In this document: piece by piece, positions 35,067 to 44,540 of the stretch
Position numbering within the stretch: position 1 is the first letter of the stretch
Layout of the letters: each line of letters starts with the position of its first letter
Assembly: GCF_039602135.1 (NCBI RefSeq)
Contig: NZ_CP125942.1
Location: 2,170,001-2,234,000 of the forward strand
From: Glutamicibacter sp. B1
GTDB taxonomy: Bacteria > Actinomycetota > Actinomycetes > Actinomycetales > Micrococcaceae
Direction of reading: 5' to 3'
DNA length: 64,000 nucleotides
Notes under the pieces: generated by a model
Database searches by the model: none
Told to the model about the DNA's origin: nothing
The model's input: only the letters and a program-made list of their open reading frames with translations
Position numbers and translations under genes: made by a program

Positions 35067-36791
35067 ATGCCCCACGAATCCAAACATGTCTCTAAGCATG
35101 CGTTAGGCGTAGTAGCAGGCGCGGCCATCCCAGCCGCGGTCATTGGTAGCCTGGCGTTGGCACCAGCCGCGCAGGCAACACCCGTATCCCTCCCCAAAAC
35201 CTCAGGCAGCCTGGCAAAGGCGGTCACCCCAGAGTCAATCAAGGTCGCAGAAGATCAGATCAAGGCTCACTTGATTGCCTCCCGCATTTCGACCCTCGGG
35301 CTCCCCGCGAAGCGTGACGTCAAGGAAATTAAGATTCCGGCTGGCGCCACCTTGTCGAGTATCGCGGTTGAATACGACACTTCCGTTTCCGAGCTTAAGA
35401 AGCTCAACGGCTTGAAGAGCGATGTCATCATTGCAGGCAAGACCCTCAAGGTCTCCGGCAAGGCATCAACGTCCAAGTCGACTAAGAGCGATTCTTCTAA
35501 GAAATCGTCGACGGCAACCAAAACTTATACGGTGAAGAACGGCGATACGCTCAGCGCGATTGCCAGTAAGCACAATATGAGCCTGTCCGCGCTACTGAGC
35601 AAGAACAACATCTCAGCAAGCAAGGTCATTTACCCTGGCAACAAGCTCAAAGTAAATGGCACCGAGAGCAGCTCGGACAAGAAGGAATCTGGCTCGAACT
35701 CCAAGAGCAAGAGCACTTCCTCAAGCTCCGCAACGTACACGGTGAAGTCAGGCGACACGCTAGGCAGCATCGCTGTCAAGCACAACATGAGCCTGTCCTC
35801 GTTGCTGAGTAAGAACAACATGTCGGCAAGCAAGGTGATCTTCCCCGGAGACAAGCTGAAGATCAACGGTTCTACTTCCAAGAACGAATCCAAGTCCTCT
35901 GAGAAGAAGACTTCATCGTCGAAGACCTCCAGCTACACCGTGAAGTCCGGCGACACCCTCAGCGCGATCGCAGCCAAGCACGATATGAGCCTGTCGGAAC
36001 TGCTGAAGATCAACAACATCTCTACGAGCAAGCGCATTTACCCGGGAGATAAGATCAAGGTTTCCGGTGGTTCCTCCTCGTCGTCCTCCAAGCCACAGAC
36101 TACGAGTAAGCCGAAGACTACGACTTCGACCTACACCGTCAAGTCAGGGGATACTCTAGGCGGCATCGCTGCCAAGCACGACATGTCCTTGAAGTCCCTG
36201 TTGAATCTAAACCCTGAATTCAGTGCCAGCACTCCGTTGAAGGTCGGTGCCAAGCTCAAGGTTTCAGGTTCTTCAGTTGCTCCAACCAGCGACACCAAGG
36301 AGGACAAGATTGGCAACACCTTTGAAGGCCGTACCTACAAGGATCATGTTGTCCGAGATGCTAACGCCAACAAGGACTACCTAGACTCCATTGACGTTCC
36401 AGGACGTTCGGAAATGCAGTCGCTCATTCGTTCGACCGCGCAGAGGATGGGCGTAGACCCAGCCTTGGCTTTGGCTCATGCCTACCAGGAGTCCGGATTC
36501 AACATGCGTGCGGTCTCCCCCGCTAACGCTGTCGGTGTCATGCAGGTTCTCCCAAGCACGAGCGACTGGATCGCTTCACGTATCGGCCAAAACCTCAACG
36601 TACTCAACCCACAGGACAACGTCACCGCTGGTGTCGCGGTAATTGCCTACAACCTGGACAATACCGATGACCTGGACACTGCAATCGCTGCCTACTACCA
36701 GGGGCTTGCAGGCGTCAACAAGAATGGTATGTACGAAGATACCAAGCGATATGTTGCGAGCATCAAAGCGCACATGAAGAACTACCGCTAA
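35067..36791 (+). CDS. Secreted LysM-repeat lytic transglycosylase
   Basis: 574 residues from the chosen ATG. A signal peptide (KHALGVVAGAAIPAAVIGSL, cut near AQA-TP) is followed by five LysM domains that bind peptidoglycan GlcNAc, separated by Ser/Lys/Thr-rich linkers. The C-terminal SLT domain has the catalytic glutamate in AYQESGFN and the AVGVMQVLPS and AYYQGL motifs. It should cleave glycan strands in the wall. The ATG at 35067 has GAGG nine bases upstream; ATGs at 35028 and 35052 would put extra residues before the signal peptide. Three LysM modules are nearly identical at DNA level. A strong terminator follows, so it is probably monocistronic. Confidence 0.9.
   Translation: MPHESKHVSKHALGVVAGAAIPAAVIGSLALAPAAQATPVSLPKTSGSLAKAVTPESIKVAEDQIKAHLIASRISTLGLPAKRDVKEIKIPAGATLSSIAVEYDTSVSELKKLNGLKSDVIIAGKTLKVSGKASTSKSTKSDSSKKSSTATKTYTVKNGDTLSAIASKHNMSLSALLSKNNISASKVIYPGNKLKVNGTESSSDKKESGSNSKSKSTSSSSATYTVKSGDTLGSIAVKHNMSLSSLLSKNNMSASKVIFPGDKLKINGSTSKNESKSSEKKTSSSKTSSYTVKSGDTLSAIAAKHDMSLSELLKINNISTSKRIYPGDKIKVSGGSSSSSSKPQTTSKPKTTTSTYTVKSGDTLGGIAAKHDMSLKSLLNLNPEFSASTPLKVGAKLKVSGSSVAPTSDTKEDKIGNTFEGRTYKDHVVRDANANKDYLDSIDVPGRSEMQSLIRSTAQRMGVDPALALAHAYQESGFNMRAVSPANAVGVMQVLPSTSDWIASRIGQNLNVLNPQDNVTAGVAVIAYNLDNTDDLDTAIAAYYQGLAGVNKNGMYEDTKRYVASIKAHMKNYR
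35521..36270 (+). repeat. Tandem LysM-module repeats inside the transglycosylase gene
   Basis: Four modules starting near 35522, 35732, 35931 and 36130 share sequences such as YTVKSGDTL, AIAAKHDMSLS and YPGDKLKV with a period of about 200 bp. A more divergent LysM precedes them near 35320. The close DNA similarity suggests recent duplication or recombination. Confidence 0.85.
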
Positions 36792-36803
36792 GGCGTCAAA
36801 TAG

Positions 36804-36849
36804 AAGTCTGGTCCGGGGCCCAGTTTCAACTGGGTGCCGGACCAGACTT
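36804..36849 (+). terminator. Terminator after the LysM transglycosylase
   Basis: A 13-bp stem (AAGTCTGGTCCGG with CCGGACCAGACTT) is capped by a second GGCCCAGTT/AACTGGGTGCC stem and followed by TTTATTATTT on the plus strand. It may also serve the convergent pdtaS gene. Confidence 0.92.
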
Positions 36850-36876
36850 TTATTATTTACAGATAAGCGTGAAAAT

Positions 36877-38364
36877 CTAGGAAGCTCGTCGCTCGAGATC
36901 CAATGGCATATCGATAACTACTCTTGTCCCGGCAGTCTGACCGGCCTCCCAGCGAATTTCTCCCGAGAGTTCACTGGTTACCAGAGTACGTACAATCTGG
37001 AGCCCCAATCCTTCTCGACGCGGTTCATCAGGCAAACCATGTCCATCATCTTCAATGACTACACGCAACCAATTAGTGCGGTCTGCCCCGTGATACCGTT
37101 CAGCCAACAAAGACACTTCACCATCACGATGTGCCAGCCCATGCTCAACGGCATTGGTCACTAGTTCGTTGATAACCAAGGAAAGTGGAGTGGCCAGATC
37201 TGCGTCGAGCATGCCAAATTCACCCTCACGGCGGGTGGAGACTCGTTGCTCAGGTGAAGCGATTTCAACGATGAGACGGAATTGACGGTCCATCAGATCA
37301 TCAAACTTCACCGTCTCGTTCAGTCCCTTGGACAGGAAATCATGGACAGAAGCGATAGTTGAGACGCGACGCATGGCCTGTTCAAGACCTTGTTTGCCGT
37401 CTTCTGATTGCATCCGTCGGGACTGCATGCGCAAGAGAGCTGCAACGGTTTGCAGGTTGTTCTTGACCCGATGATGAATTTCGCGAATGGTGGCATCCTT
37501 GGTGACAAGTTCTTTCTCTCGTCGACGCAGTTCAGTCACATCGCGACACAGCACCAAAGCACCCCAACGCTTTGATTCATTGCGTAACGGAATAGCTCGC
37601 AAGGATAGGGTGACTCCGCGGTGTTCAACTTCCGTACGCCACGGCATCTTGCCTTGAAGCACCAGCGGAAGTGTCTCATCCACGACGCGACGGTCGCTGA
37701 CCAGTGCCATGGTCAGATCAGCCAGAGGTTGGCCCTGGAGTACGTCCGCAGCTCCTAAGCGGCGGAATCCTGAGACGGCGTTGGGGCTGGCGAATTCTAC
37801 GGCGCCATCTACGCTCAGACGGATAAATCCGTCACCTACGCGAGGAGCACCTCTTCGGGAACCGGTTGGACTGGAAAACTCTGGCCACAATCCTTGAGTG
37901 CCCATTTGCAGCAGGTCATCAGCGCTCTGACGGTAGACCAGTTCCAGATTCGAAGGTGTACGGGACTGGTTAGGATCAAAGTGAGAGGTGATCACAGCTA
38001 CTGGGCGATTCTGCCGAACTAGCGGAATCGCCTGAACCGTTGTCAGCCCCAAGATCAGGTCAGTGCCCACCTGCTCTGCGGAGCGTTGGATCTGCAATGT
38101 TTCCCAGGCACGGTCAACCATGATTCGCAGGTCCTTGCGGATCCGTTCGCCAACGAAATCACCATGGAACGCTGTGTGGGAAGTTGATGGTCGTACGTGT
38201 GCCAGAGCAACGTATGAACCATCTCCCGTGGGGAACCAGAGTACAAGGTCTGAGAAGGCTAGGTCCGAGACCAACTGCCAGTCCCCCACTAGGAGATGAA
38301 GCCAGTCCTCATCACCGGGTCCTAGTGCAGCACGTTGACGTAGTTCTTCGGTGATGAGGGCCAT
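36877..38364 (-). CDS. pdtaS: Sensor histidine kinase PdtaS (GAF-PAS-HisKA_2)
   Basis: 495 residues with no membrane segment, so cytosolic. An N-terminal GAF-like domain (about 1-150), a PAS domain (about 176-285), then the HWE/HisKA_2 H-box REIHHRVKNNLQTVAALL (His297/298) and a HATPase domain with NELVTNAVEHGL, EDDGHGL and GLGLQIV. In mycobacteria PdtaS phosphorylates PdtaR, an ANTAR-type RNA-binding antiterminator. No pdtaR is present in the window. It begins nine bases after the glutamate dehydrogenase stop and probably shares its mRNA. Confidence 0.9.
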   Translation of the reverse strand: MALITEELRQRAALGPGDEDWLHLLVGDWQLVSDLAFSDLVLWFPTGDGSYVALAHVRPSTSHTAFHGDFVGERIRKDLRIMVDRAWETLQIQRSAEQVGTDLILGLTTVQAIPLVRQNRPVAVITSHFDPNQSRTPSNLELVYRQSADDLLQMGTQGLWPEFSSPTGSRRGAPRVGDGFIRLSVDGAVEFASPNAVSGFRRLGAADVLQGQPLADLTMALVSDRRVVDETLPLVLQGKMPWRTEVEHRGVTLSLRAIPLRNESKRWGALVLCRDVTELRRREKELVTKDATIREIHHRVKNNLQTVAALLRMQSRRMQSEDGKQGLEQAMRRVSTIASVHDFLSKGLNETVKFDDLMDRQFRLIVEIASPEQRVSTRREGEFGMLDADLATPLSLVINELVTNAVEHGLAHRDGEVSLLAERYHGADRTNWLRVVIEDDGHGLPDEPRREGLGLQIVRTLVTSELSGEIRWEAGQTAGTRVVIDMPLDLERRAS

Positions 38365-38373
38365 TAGCGGTGT

Positions 38374-41300
38374 TTACCTTCTTACGATGGAACGCAACAG
38401 GCGAAGTGCCACGGACAATGAAGCCATGTCGTCACGTTCGAGGCTATTTACTTCCTCAAACATACTCTTCGCACGATCTAGGTTAGCCGCGTTTGCTTCT
38501 TCCCACGCAGCAACACGCTCTGCTGGGTCCGCAATATCGCCGTGAGCATCCAAGATGTTACCGGTCAGGTCGATAATCGTGGTGTACAAATCATCACGCA
38601 TGGCGGCACGAGCCAGCGCCTGCCAGCGATCCGAACGTGGCAACTTGGTGATCCGGTTCAACAGGCTATCGACACCGAAGAGATCGTAGAGCACGAAGTA
38701 GGTCTCAGCGACTTTGGACGCCGTAGTCGAGGTACGGTGCACATACTCAGCGATGTCCAACAGCGCGTAGGACTCGAACTGCGTGGCCCACATGCTAGCT
38801 CGCAACTCAGGAATGCCGAAGCCCAGGGCTTCGTCGCGCCAGTCGTTGAAGCGTTCCAGGTCGTTGCCGCGAATAATCGTTGGCAAAGCCTTGCGCAATT
38901 CGGTCACGGTGTCTTGGAAACGAGTCACCGCTTCTGAGACCAGTAGCTGCTCATCAACACGGTTAATGAACCAGCGAGTGGCACGATCCAACAGACGACG
39001 CATGTCATGATGCTGGCGTCCCCAGTGTTTCAGGCTGGTCCCGGCCGGCTGGGCGTTGATCGCATCAAACTGACGATCAAACCCGTAGACCTCACGCAGT
39101 GCACAGAAGACCTTCGCGATTTGAACTTCGCTAGCGCCCGTCTCTTCCATTGCACGGAAGACATAGGTAATGCCACCAACGTTCACAATGTCGTTGGCAA
39201 TCACTGTTGCGATGATTTCTCGGCGTAGCGGATGGCTATCCAGCTGGTCCCCAAAGCGCTCTACAAGCTGTTCTGGGAAGTAACGTCGCAGCGTTTCCGC
39301 AAAGTATGGGTCATCTGCTAGGTCGGATTCAGTTAGTGCATTGGCCAACTGAATCTTGGAGTAAGCAGCCAATACTGACAGCTCCGGAGTCGTCATCGCT
39401 CCGCCGGAAGCACGTCGTTCTTCTAGCTCGGCAGTGCTTGGAAGGAACTCGAGTTCACGGTTCAGGTCCGCGGCGGATTCCAGCCACTGCATAAGTCTCT
39501 CGTAGGCAGGTGCCCAAGTGAGTGCAGCATGCTTTTCATTGAGCAACAGGACGTTTTGCTCAAAGTTGGTTTTCAGCACCAGGTCGCCCACGTTATCGGT
39601 CATCGATAGCAGGAAGTCTGTGCGTTCATCTGCGGTGAGATTGCCTGCAGAGATCTGACGGTCCACGAAGATCTTGATATTAACTTCACGGTCCGAGGTG
39701 TCCACACCAGCCGAGTTATCGATAGCATCCGAATTGAGCAGAACACCCTGACGGGCAGCTTCGATACGACCAAGCTGCGTCATGCCGAGGTTACCGCCTT
39801 CGCCGATGACCTTGACCCTTAGGTCCTTCCCGTCGATGCGAATGGCATCGTTGGCACGGTCGCCAACCTGGCCATGAGTCTCGCTCGATGCCTTGACATA
39901 GGTGCCAATGCCGCCGTTGTACAGCAGGTCTACGGGGGCAGACAGGATTGCCTTGAGCAATTCGTTAGGGCTCAACTTGAGCGTGCTCTCGGCTAGCCCA
40001 AGTACCGCACGAACTTCTGGGCTGATAGGAATCGACTTCAGGCTTCGCGAATACACGCCGCCTCCGGCAGAGATCAGCTCCTTGTTGTAATCTGCCCAGC
40101 TGGAACGAGGCAGGTCATACAGGCGCTGACGCTCATCAAAGGCAACCTGTGCGTCTGGATTCGGATCAAGGAAAATATCCCGGTGGTCAAAGGCTGCAAC
40201 CAGTTTGACGGTCGGGGTACGGCGCAGACCGTTACCAAAGACGTCACCGGACATATCACCCACACCTACGGCGGTGAATTCTTCACTCTGGGTATCAATG
40301 CCCAGCTCGAAGAAGTGACGCTTCACCGATTCCCAAGCGCCGCGAGCCGTGATGCCCATGCCCTTGTGGTCATAGCCCACGGAACCGCCCGAGGCGAACG
40401 CGTCGCCCAACCAGTGGCCCTTCTGCGCGGACAGCGAGTTGGCAATGTCAGAGAAGCTAGCGGTTCCCTTATCGGCAGCAACAACCAAGTAGGAGTCATC
40501 TCCATCGCGACGAACCACGTTTTCAGGAGCCACGATGTGCTCACCGGTCGAATCGGTGACCATATTGTCCGTCAGCTGCAGGAGCGTACCGATGAAGATC
40601 TTATAGGCGCTCTTACCTTCTTCCATCCACGCGGCCCGATCCTGTGCAGGGTTCGGTAGTTGCTTCGCGTAGAAGCCACCCTTGGCACCGGTAGGAACGA
40701 TGACCGAGTTCTTCACCATCTGGGCCTTGACCAGGCCAAGAACTTCGGTACGGAAATCTTCACGACGGTCCGACCAGCGCAAGCCACCACGTGCCACTGC
40801 ACCAAAGCGGAAGTGCGTGCCTTCAACGCGTGGCGAGTAAACCCACAGTTCATGCTTCGGGCGTGGGAATGGAGCGAAGTCAATTTCTTCCGGTGCGAGC
40901 TTGAAGGCCAGGGCCTGGTGCTCGGTGAAGTAATTGGTTCGCTTGGTCGCTTCGATGACCTTTACAAAACGACGCAAGAGCGTGTCAGCGTCCAAGGTCG
41001 GGACAGCTTCCAGCGCCTCAGAGATCTTGTTTTTGGCTTCTTCACGGGCTGCTTCGGATGCCTCAGCGCCCAGCGAAGGGTCAAAGGTTGCTTGGAACAG
41101 CTCAACGATGCTGTGGGTGACCGAGGCATTACCGACCAAGGTGTTGGCGATGAACCCGGTGGAGTTCGGAACACCTAGCTGTAGCAAGTAGTGTGCGTAG
41201 GCACGCAACATCGCTACCTGTTCCCAGGACAGGCCTTCACGAAGCACCAGGGCGTTGAGGCTATCGGATTCTGCGTCATTACGAATGACAGCGCTATAAG

Positions 41301-43203
41301 CCTCAGCCAGCTTGCTTTCAACCTCACCAAAATCAACATCTTGGTCAAACTTCAGACCCATGTCATAGATGTAACGCTGGCCAACGCCTTCAGGGTTCAG
41401 CTCGTAGGGACGTTCATCAACTACGTCCAGTCCCAAATCCTGCAGGACCGGCAAAATGCGTGAGAGCAATAGTGGCTGAGTCACGAAGATCTTCATGCGC
41501 TTAGACACTGGTGAATCTTCATCAACCGGTGACGGATCGTAGAAGGAAACGATCGGCCCGCTCTGAGCGGACTCATTCAAGGTTGAAAGCAGGTCGATGT
41601 CCTTGAGCGCATCTTCGATCTCAAACTGAACCTTGTAGGATGCAGGGAATGCCTCTGACCAAGCATTGGACAGCGTATTCGCGTCGCCCAGCTCAAGACT
41701 TTCGCGGGCCGTATCCACAATGGCGTCAGACCATGAGCGAACTGCCTTGGCAATACGATTTTCCAAAGCAGTGCGGTCAACAACCGGGATTAGGCCATGA
41801 CGCTGCAGGCGCAGACGGTAGAACAAACGCACCAAGGCGCCAGCGCCGAGCTGAGCTTCATATTCGATGGACTCTGCGTTGAAACTATCTTTGAGTTCTT
41901 TTTCAACGCGCAGACGAACGCCGGTGGAGAAACGATCACGAGGCAAGAACACCATGGCCGTCACAAAACGGCCGTACTCATCGGTCCTCAGGAAGACTGA
42001 GGTCCGACGGCGTTCTTGCAAACGCAAGATACCCAACGCAGTCTTGGTCAGGTCATCAACGCTGATCTGGAACATCTCATCTCGAGGGTAGTTTTCCAGA
42101 ATGGTGGTGATGTCTTTACCGGAGTGAGAGTTAGCAGCAAATCCGGTGCTCTTGAGTACGGCTTGGACCTTGTCGCGGACAACTGGAACAGTTTTCACGC
42201 TAGAGGTGTAAACGCTCGAAGAGAACAAACCGATGAATCGGCGCTCACCATTAACCTCGCCGTTGGCATCAAAGCTCTTGACGCCGACGTAGTCCAAGTA
42301 CACGCCACGGTGCACGGTTGAACGAGCGTTGGCTTTGGTGATGATCAGGGCGCTCTTATCACGAGCGGTAATACGGCCACGCTTGGTCAAGTGCTGTGGA
42401 CCCTGCGACTCCAACTCGCGCATAAGTCCAAGACCACTACCGGATCGGGCGACCAAAACATCTTCACCATTGACCGTTTCCAGGTCATATTCGCGGTAGC
42501 CGAGGAAGGTGAATTTGCTGTTGGCCATCCAATCCAGCAATTCGGCGGCCTGTGGAAGCTCAGCAATCTGTTCCGCGTGGGCAGTCTGTGGCAGGGTCTG
42601 GGCGATGTCTTTGGCACGGTCAAGCATGGCAGGCCAATCCTTGACAGAGATTCGCACATCCGCGAGCACGCTGTAGAGTCGCTCAACAAATTCTTCTGCC
42701 TGCTTGTCACTGAGTTCACGGGCAAGCTCAACAGAAATCCACGACTCAACGCGTGTATCCGTCCCTGCCGAAATGAGGGTACTCAGATCTGAAAGAGCCG
42801 CTGTGTCACCACTGGCCACATGCTGCTGCCCGGTATGGCTGATCTTGACGATTTCGCCAGTCTCGGACTTGCGTGAAACCACGAATGTTGGGTGCACGAC
42901 TAACTGGATGGGTGAATTAAGCTGAACTAATGCTGCGGTGACCGAATCAACCAAGAACGGCATATCGTCGGTGACGATATGGACCACCGAGACTCCGTTG
43001 TTTCGTGTGATGGCGACGTTGGGGGTTTCCGCTTCGCGTTCGTAGCCGATTTCTAGGTGTGCAGCCACGCGAGATTCGAGTTCGTCTGGCCGGTAGGCTG
43101 CCACGTCCTCAGTCGCAATTTGGCTATAGTACTCGCTCACCAATTTTGGGGTGAGAGTCGCATCCATGAATGATTCTGACATGCTGGATTCCGACGAGTT
43201 CAA
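38374..43203 (-). CDS. gdh: Large NAD-specific glutamate dehydrogenase (about 180 kDa)
   Basis: About 1609 residues. This GDH class deaminates glutamate to 2-oxoglutarate with NAD. Its long N-terminal regulatory region carries ACT-like segments (THIVTDD-type MPFLVDSVTAALVQL). The catalytic GDH domain has the GAKGGFYAKQ lysine motif, VVAADKGTASFSDIAN and GVGDMSGDVFGNGL. The helical C-terminal domain follows. Length and layout match Rv2476c of mycobacteria and Streptomyces GDH180. A TTG at 43201-43203 has GGAGG seven bases upstream and was chosen; ATG at 43182 is a good alternative, while a TTG at 43266 lies before a hairpin. Confidence 0.93.
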   Translation of the reverse strand: MNSSESSMSESFMDATLTPKLVSEYYSQIATEDVAAYRPDELESRVAAHLEIGYEREAETPNVAITRNNGVSVVHIVTDDMPFLVDSVTAALVQLNSPIQLVVHPTFVVSRKSETGEIVKISHTGQQHVASGDTAALSDLSTLISAGTDTRVESWISVELARELSDKQAEEFVERLYSVLADVRISVKDWPAMLDRAKDIAQTLPQTAHAEQIAELPQAAELLDWMANSKFTFLGYREYDLETVNGEDVLVARSGSGLGLMRELESQGPQHLTKRGRITARDKSALIITKANARSTVHRGVYLDYVGVKSFDANGEVNGERRFIGLFSSSVYTSSVKTVPVVRDKVQAVLKSTGFAANSHSGKDITTILENYPRDEMFQISVDDLTKTALGILRLQERRRTSVFLRTDEYGRFVTAMVFLPRDRFSTGVRLRVEKELKDSFNAESIEYEAQLGAGALVRLFYRLRLQRHGLIPVVDRTALENRIAKAVRSWSDAIVDTARESLELGDANTLSNAWSEAFPASYKVQFEIEDALKDIDLLSTLNESAQSGPIVSFYDPSPVDEDSPVSKRMKIFVTQPLLLSRILPVLQDLGLDVVDERPYELNPEGVGQRYIYDMGLKFDQDVDFGEVESKLAEAYSAVIRNDAESDSLNALVLREGLSWEQVAMLRAYAHYLLQLGVPNSTGFIANTLVGNASVTHSIVELFQATFDPSLGAEASEAAREEAKNKISEALEAVPTLDADTLLRRFVKVIEATKRTNYFTEHQALAFKLAPEEIDFAPFPRPKHELWVYSPRVEGTHFRFGAVARGGLRWSDRREDFRTEVLGLVKAQMVKNSVIVPTGAKGGFYAKQLPNPAQDRAAWMEEGKSAYKIFIGTLLQLTDNMVTDSTGEHIVAPENVVRRDGDDSYLVVAADKGTASFSDIANSLSAQKGHWLGDAFASGGSVGYDHKGMGITARGAWESVKRHFFELGIDTQSEEFTAVGVGDMSGDVFGNGLRRTPTVKLVAAFDHRDIFLDPNPDAQVAFDERQRLYDLPRSSWADYNKELISAGGGVYSRSLKSIPISPEVRAVLGLAESTLKLSPNELLKAILSAPVDLLYNGGIGTYVKASSETHGQVGDRANDAIRIDGKDLRVKVIGEGGNLGMTQLGRIEAARQGVLLNSDAIDNSAGVDTSDREVNIKIFVDRQISAGNLTADERTDFLLSMTDNVGDLVLKTNFEQNVLLLNEKHAALTWAPAYERLMQWLESAADLNRELEFLPSTAELEERRASGGAMTTPELSVLAAYSKIQLANALTESDLADDPYFAETLRRYFPEQLVERFGDQLDSHPLRREIIATVIANDIVNVGGITYVFRAMEETGASEVQIAKVFCALREVYGFDRQFDAINAQPAGTSLKHWGRQHHDMRRLLDRATRWFINRVDEQLLVSEAVTRFQDTVTELRKALPTIIRGNDLERFNDWRDEALGFGIPELRASMWATQFESYALLDIAEYVHRTSTTASKVAETYFVLYDLFGVDSLLNRITKLPRSDRWQALARAAMRDDLYTTIIDLTGNILDAHGDIADPAERVAAWEEANAANLDRAKSMFEEVNSLERDDMASLSVALRLLRSIVRR

Positions 43204-43292
43204 CTGAACGCCTCCAAGAACAAAGTTCGATGTACCCGCGCCTTTGCGGGTCTCTAGTCTAATCAACCCTACCCGTTTTTCACGCCATCAGT

Positions 43293-44540
43293 TCATGCAG
43301 ACTTGCTAAATCGACGAGTAATCCGATTCTTGGGTAAATCCGTAGATTTTATGCCGGCCAAAGACCGTATTTCAGTACGCAATGAACTTTTAGGCGCTAT
43401 CTCGAGTAAAGGGCTTCCTGCTAACACTGACGCACTGCAGACTGCGCTGTCATTAGGCAAGAAACCAACGACATCGTGCATTGGACCAAAACGGTCCCAG
43501 GCTTCGGACAATCGACGCTTTGGGCTTCGACCACTACTGGAAACACTGACCCGGTTGAAGATGATTTTGGGACGAAGTTCAGGGTGGTTTTCCTCCAGCT
43601 CATCAATGGCTCTGATGGCACGAGGAATACCGATACTGTCTGATTGAACCACCATAAAAATTTCGTCCGAGCAACGCAGTACTTCCACCGTTACAGCATT
43701 GCGTTGGGGTGCTTGCGTATCAAAGCTCAGCTGTTCATCCATGGCGATATGTGGCGCAATATCTAGGACTACCAAGTCATAGTGTTCTCTGAAGACCAGT
43801 GCGGCTCGTCGCAGAGCTGAAGCACGTACCTCTGGCCAGCGACTTGATCGTGGAATCCCGGTTCCCACACGAACGGTGGTGTCCCCCACCTGGACGAGCG
43901 AGCAGGCTGCGTTAAGACGATTAATATCGGTGCTGCCCGAGTCCATAATGCGGCAGATCTGTGCAACTGATGCTGATTCATCCATCAGTCCCAATTGGAT
44001 CGAAATCGAAGCAGCGTAGGTGTCTGCATCTAACAAAACAACGGACTTACCAGTGGCGGCTGCTTCGACAGCATAATTCAAGGCAAGGGTGCTTCGTCCC
44101 GGTGAACCCGGAGCACTCCAGAAACAAACAATCTTTCCCTGAGTACTTGGTTCAGATTTTCCCGCGGAGCGTTGGTCATCTATCGGAGAAGATTCGGGAA
44201 TCTTCAAAGAGTGAACCGTTGCTGTAATGCGCTCTTCTAGGTCAGACATCGCAATATCTACCGGAAGCTGGAGAACATCGGGCAAGGGGCTAAGCTCAGT
44301 GGAGTTTTCAAGTAAGTAGACTACTGCTGTTCCATTGCCCATCAGTTCCTCGATCTGTTCCATGGGCGGAACTTGCTGGGCATCCGCGATCAATAGAACG
44401 TCGGCGATGGCAGTGAGACAGGCGGCGATCGCTTCAGCGGTTTCGGAACAGACTCTCGTGACGATCAGTTCACCTTGATAGCTCTCGATTTCTCGAACAA
44501 TACTTTCCTTATCACCCAAGACAACAACGGAGATACTCAT
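43293..44540 (-). CDS. TadZ/CpaE-like ParA-family ATPase
   Basis: 415 residues. A receiver-like N-terminal domain (about 1-115, VVVLGDKESIVREIESY, DVLLIADA) lacks an obvious complete phosphorylation site. The ParA/MinD ATPase domain begins with a deviant Walker A (FWSAPGSPGRSTLALN), then VVLLDADTYAAS and YDLVVLDIAP. TadZ/CpaE proteins place pilus or secretion machines at the pole. Here the only Tad-like neighbour is the SAF-domain gene, whose stop overlaps this start by one base. No pilin, TadA ATPase or TadB/C gene lies in the window. A septum-site or localisation role is an alternative. Confidence 0.82.
   Translation of the reverse strand: MSISVVVLGDKESIVREIESYQGELIVTRVCSETAEAIAACLTAIADVLLIADAQQVPPMEQIEELMGNGTAVVYLLENSTELSPLPDVLQLPVDIAMSDLEERITATVHSLKIPESSPIDDQRSAGKSEPSTQGKIVCFWSAPGSPGRSTLALNYAVEAAATGKSVVLLDADTYAASISIQLGLMDESASVAQICRIMDSGSTDINRLNAACSLVQVGDTTVRVGTGIPRSSRWPEVRASALRRAALVFREHYDLVVLDIAPHIAMDEQLSFDTQAPQRNAVTVEVLRCSDEIFMVVQSDSIGIPRAIRAIDELEENHPELRPKIIFNRVSVSSSGRSPKRRLSEAWDRFGPMHDVVGFLPNDSAVCSASVLAGSPLLEIAPKSSLRTEIRSLAGIKSTDLPKNRITRRFSKSA

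Noticed and set aside
35521..36270. CRISPR-like spacing of repeats
   Set aside because: The repeats are long in-frame LysM protein modules, not short palindromic repeats with unique spacers.
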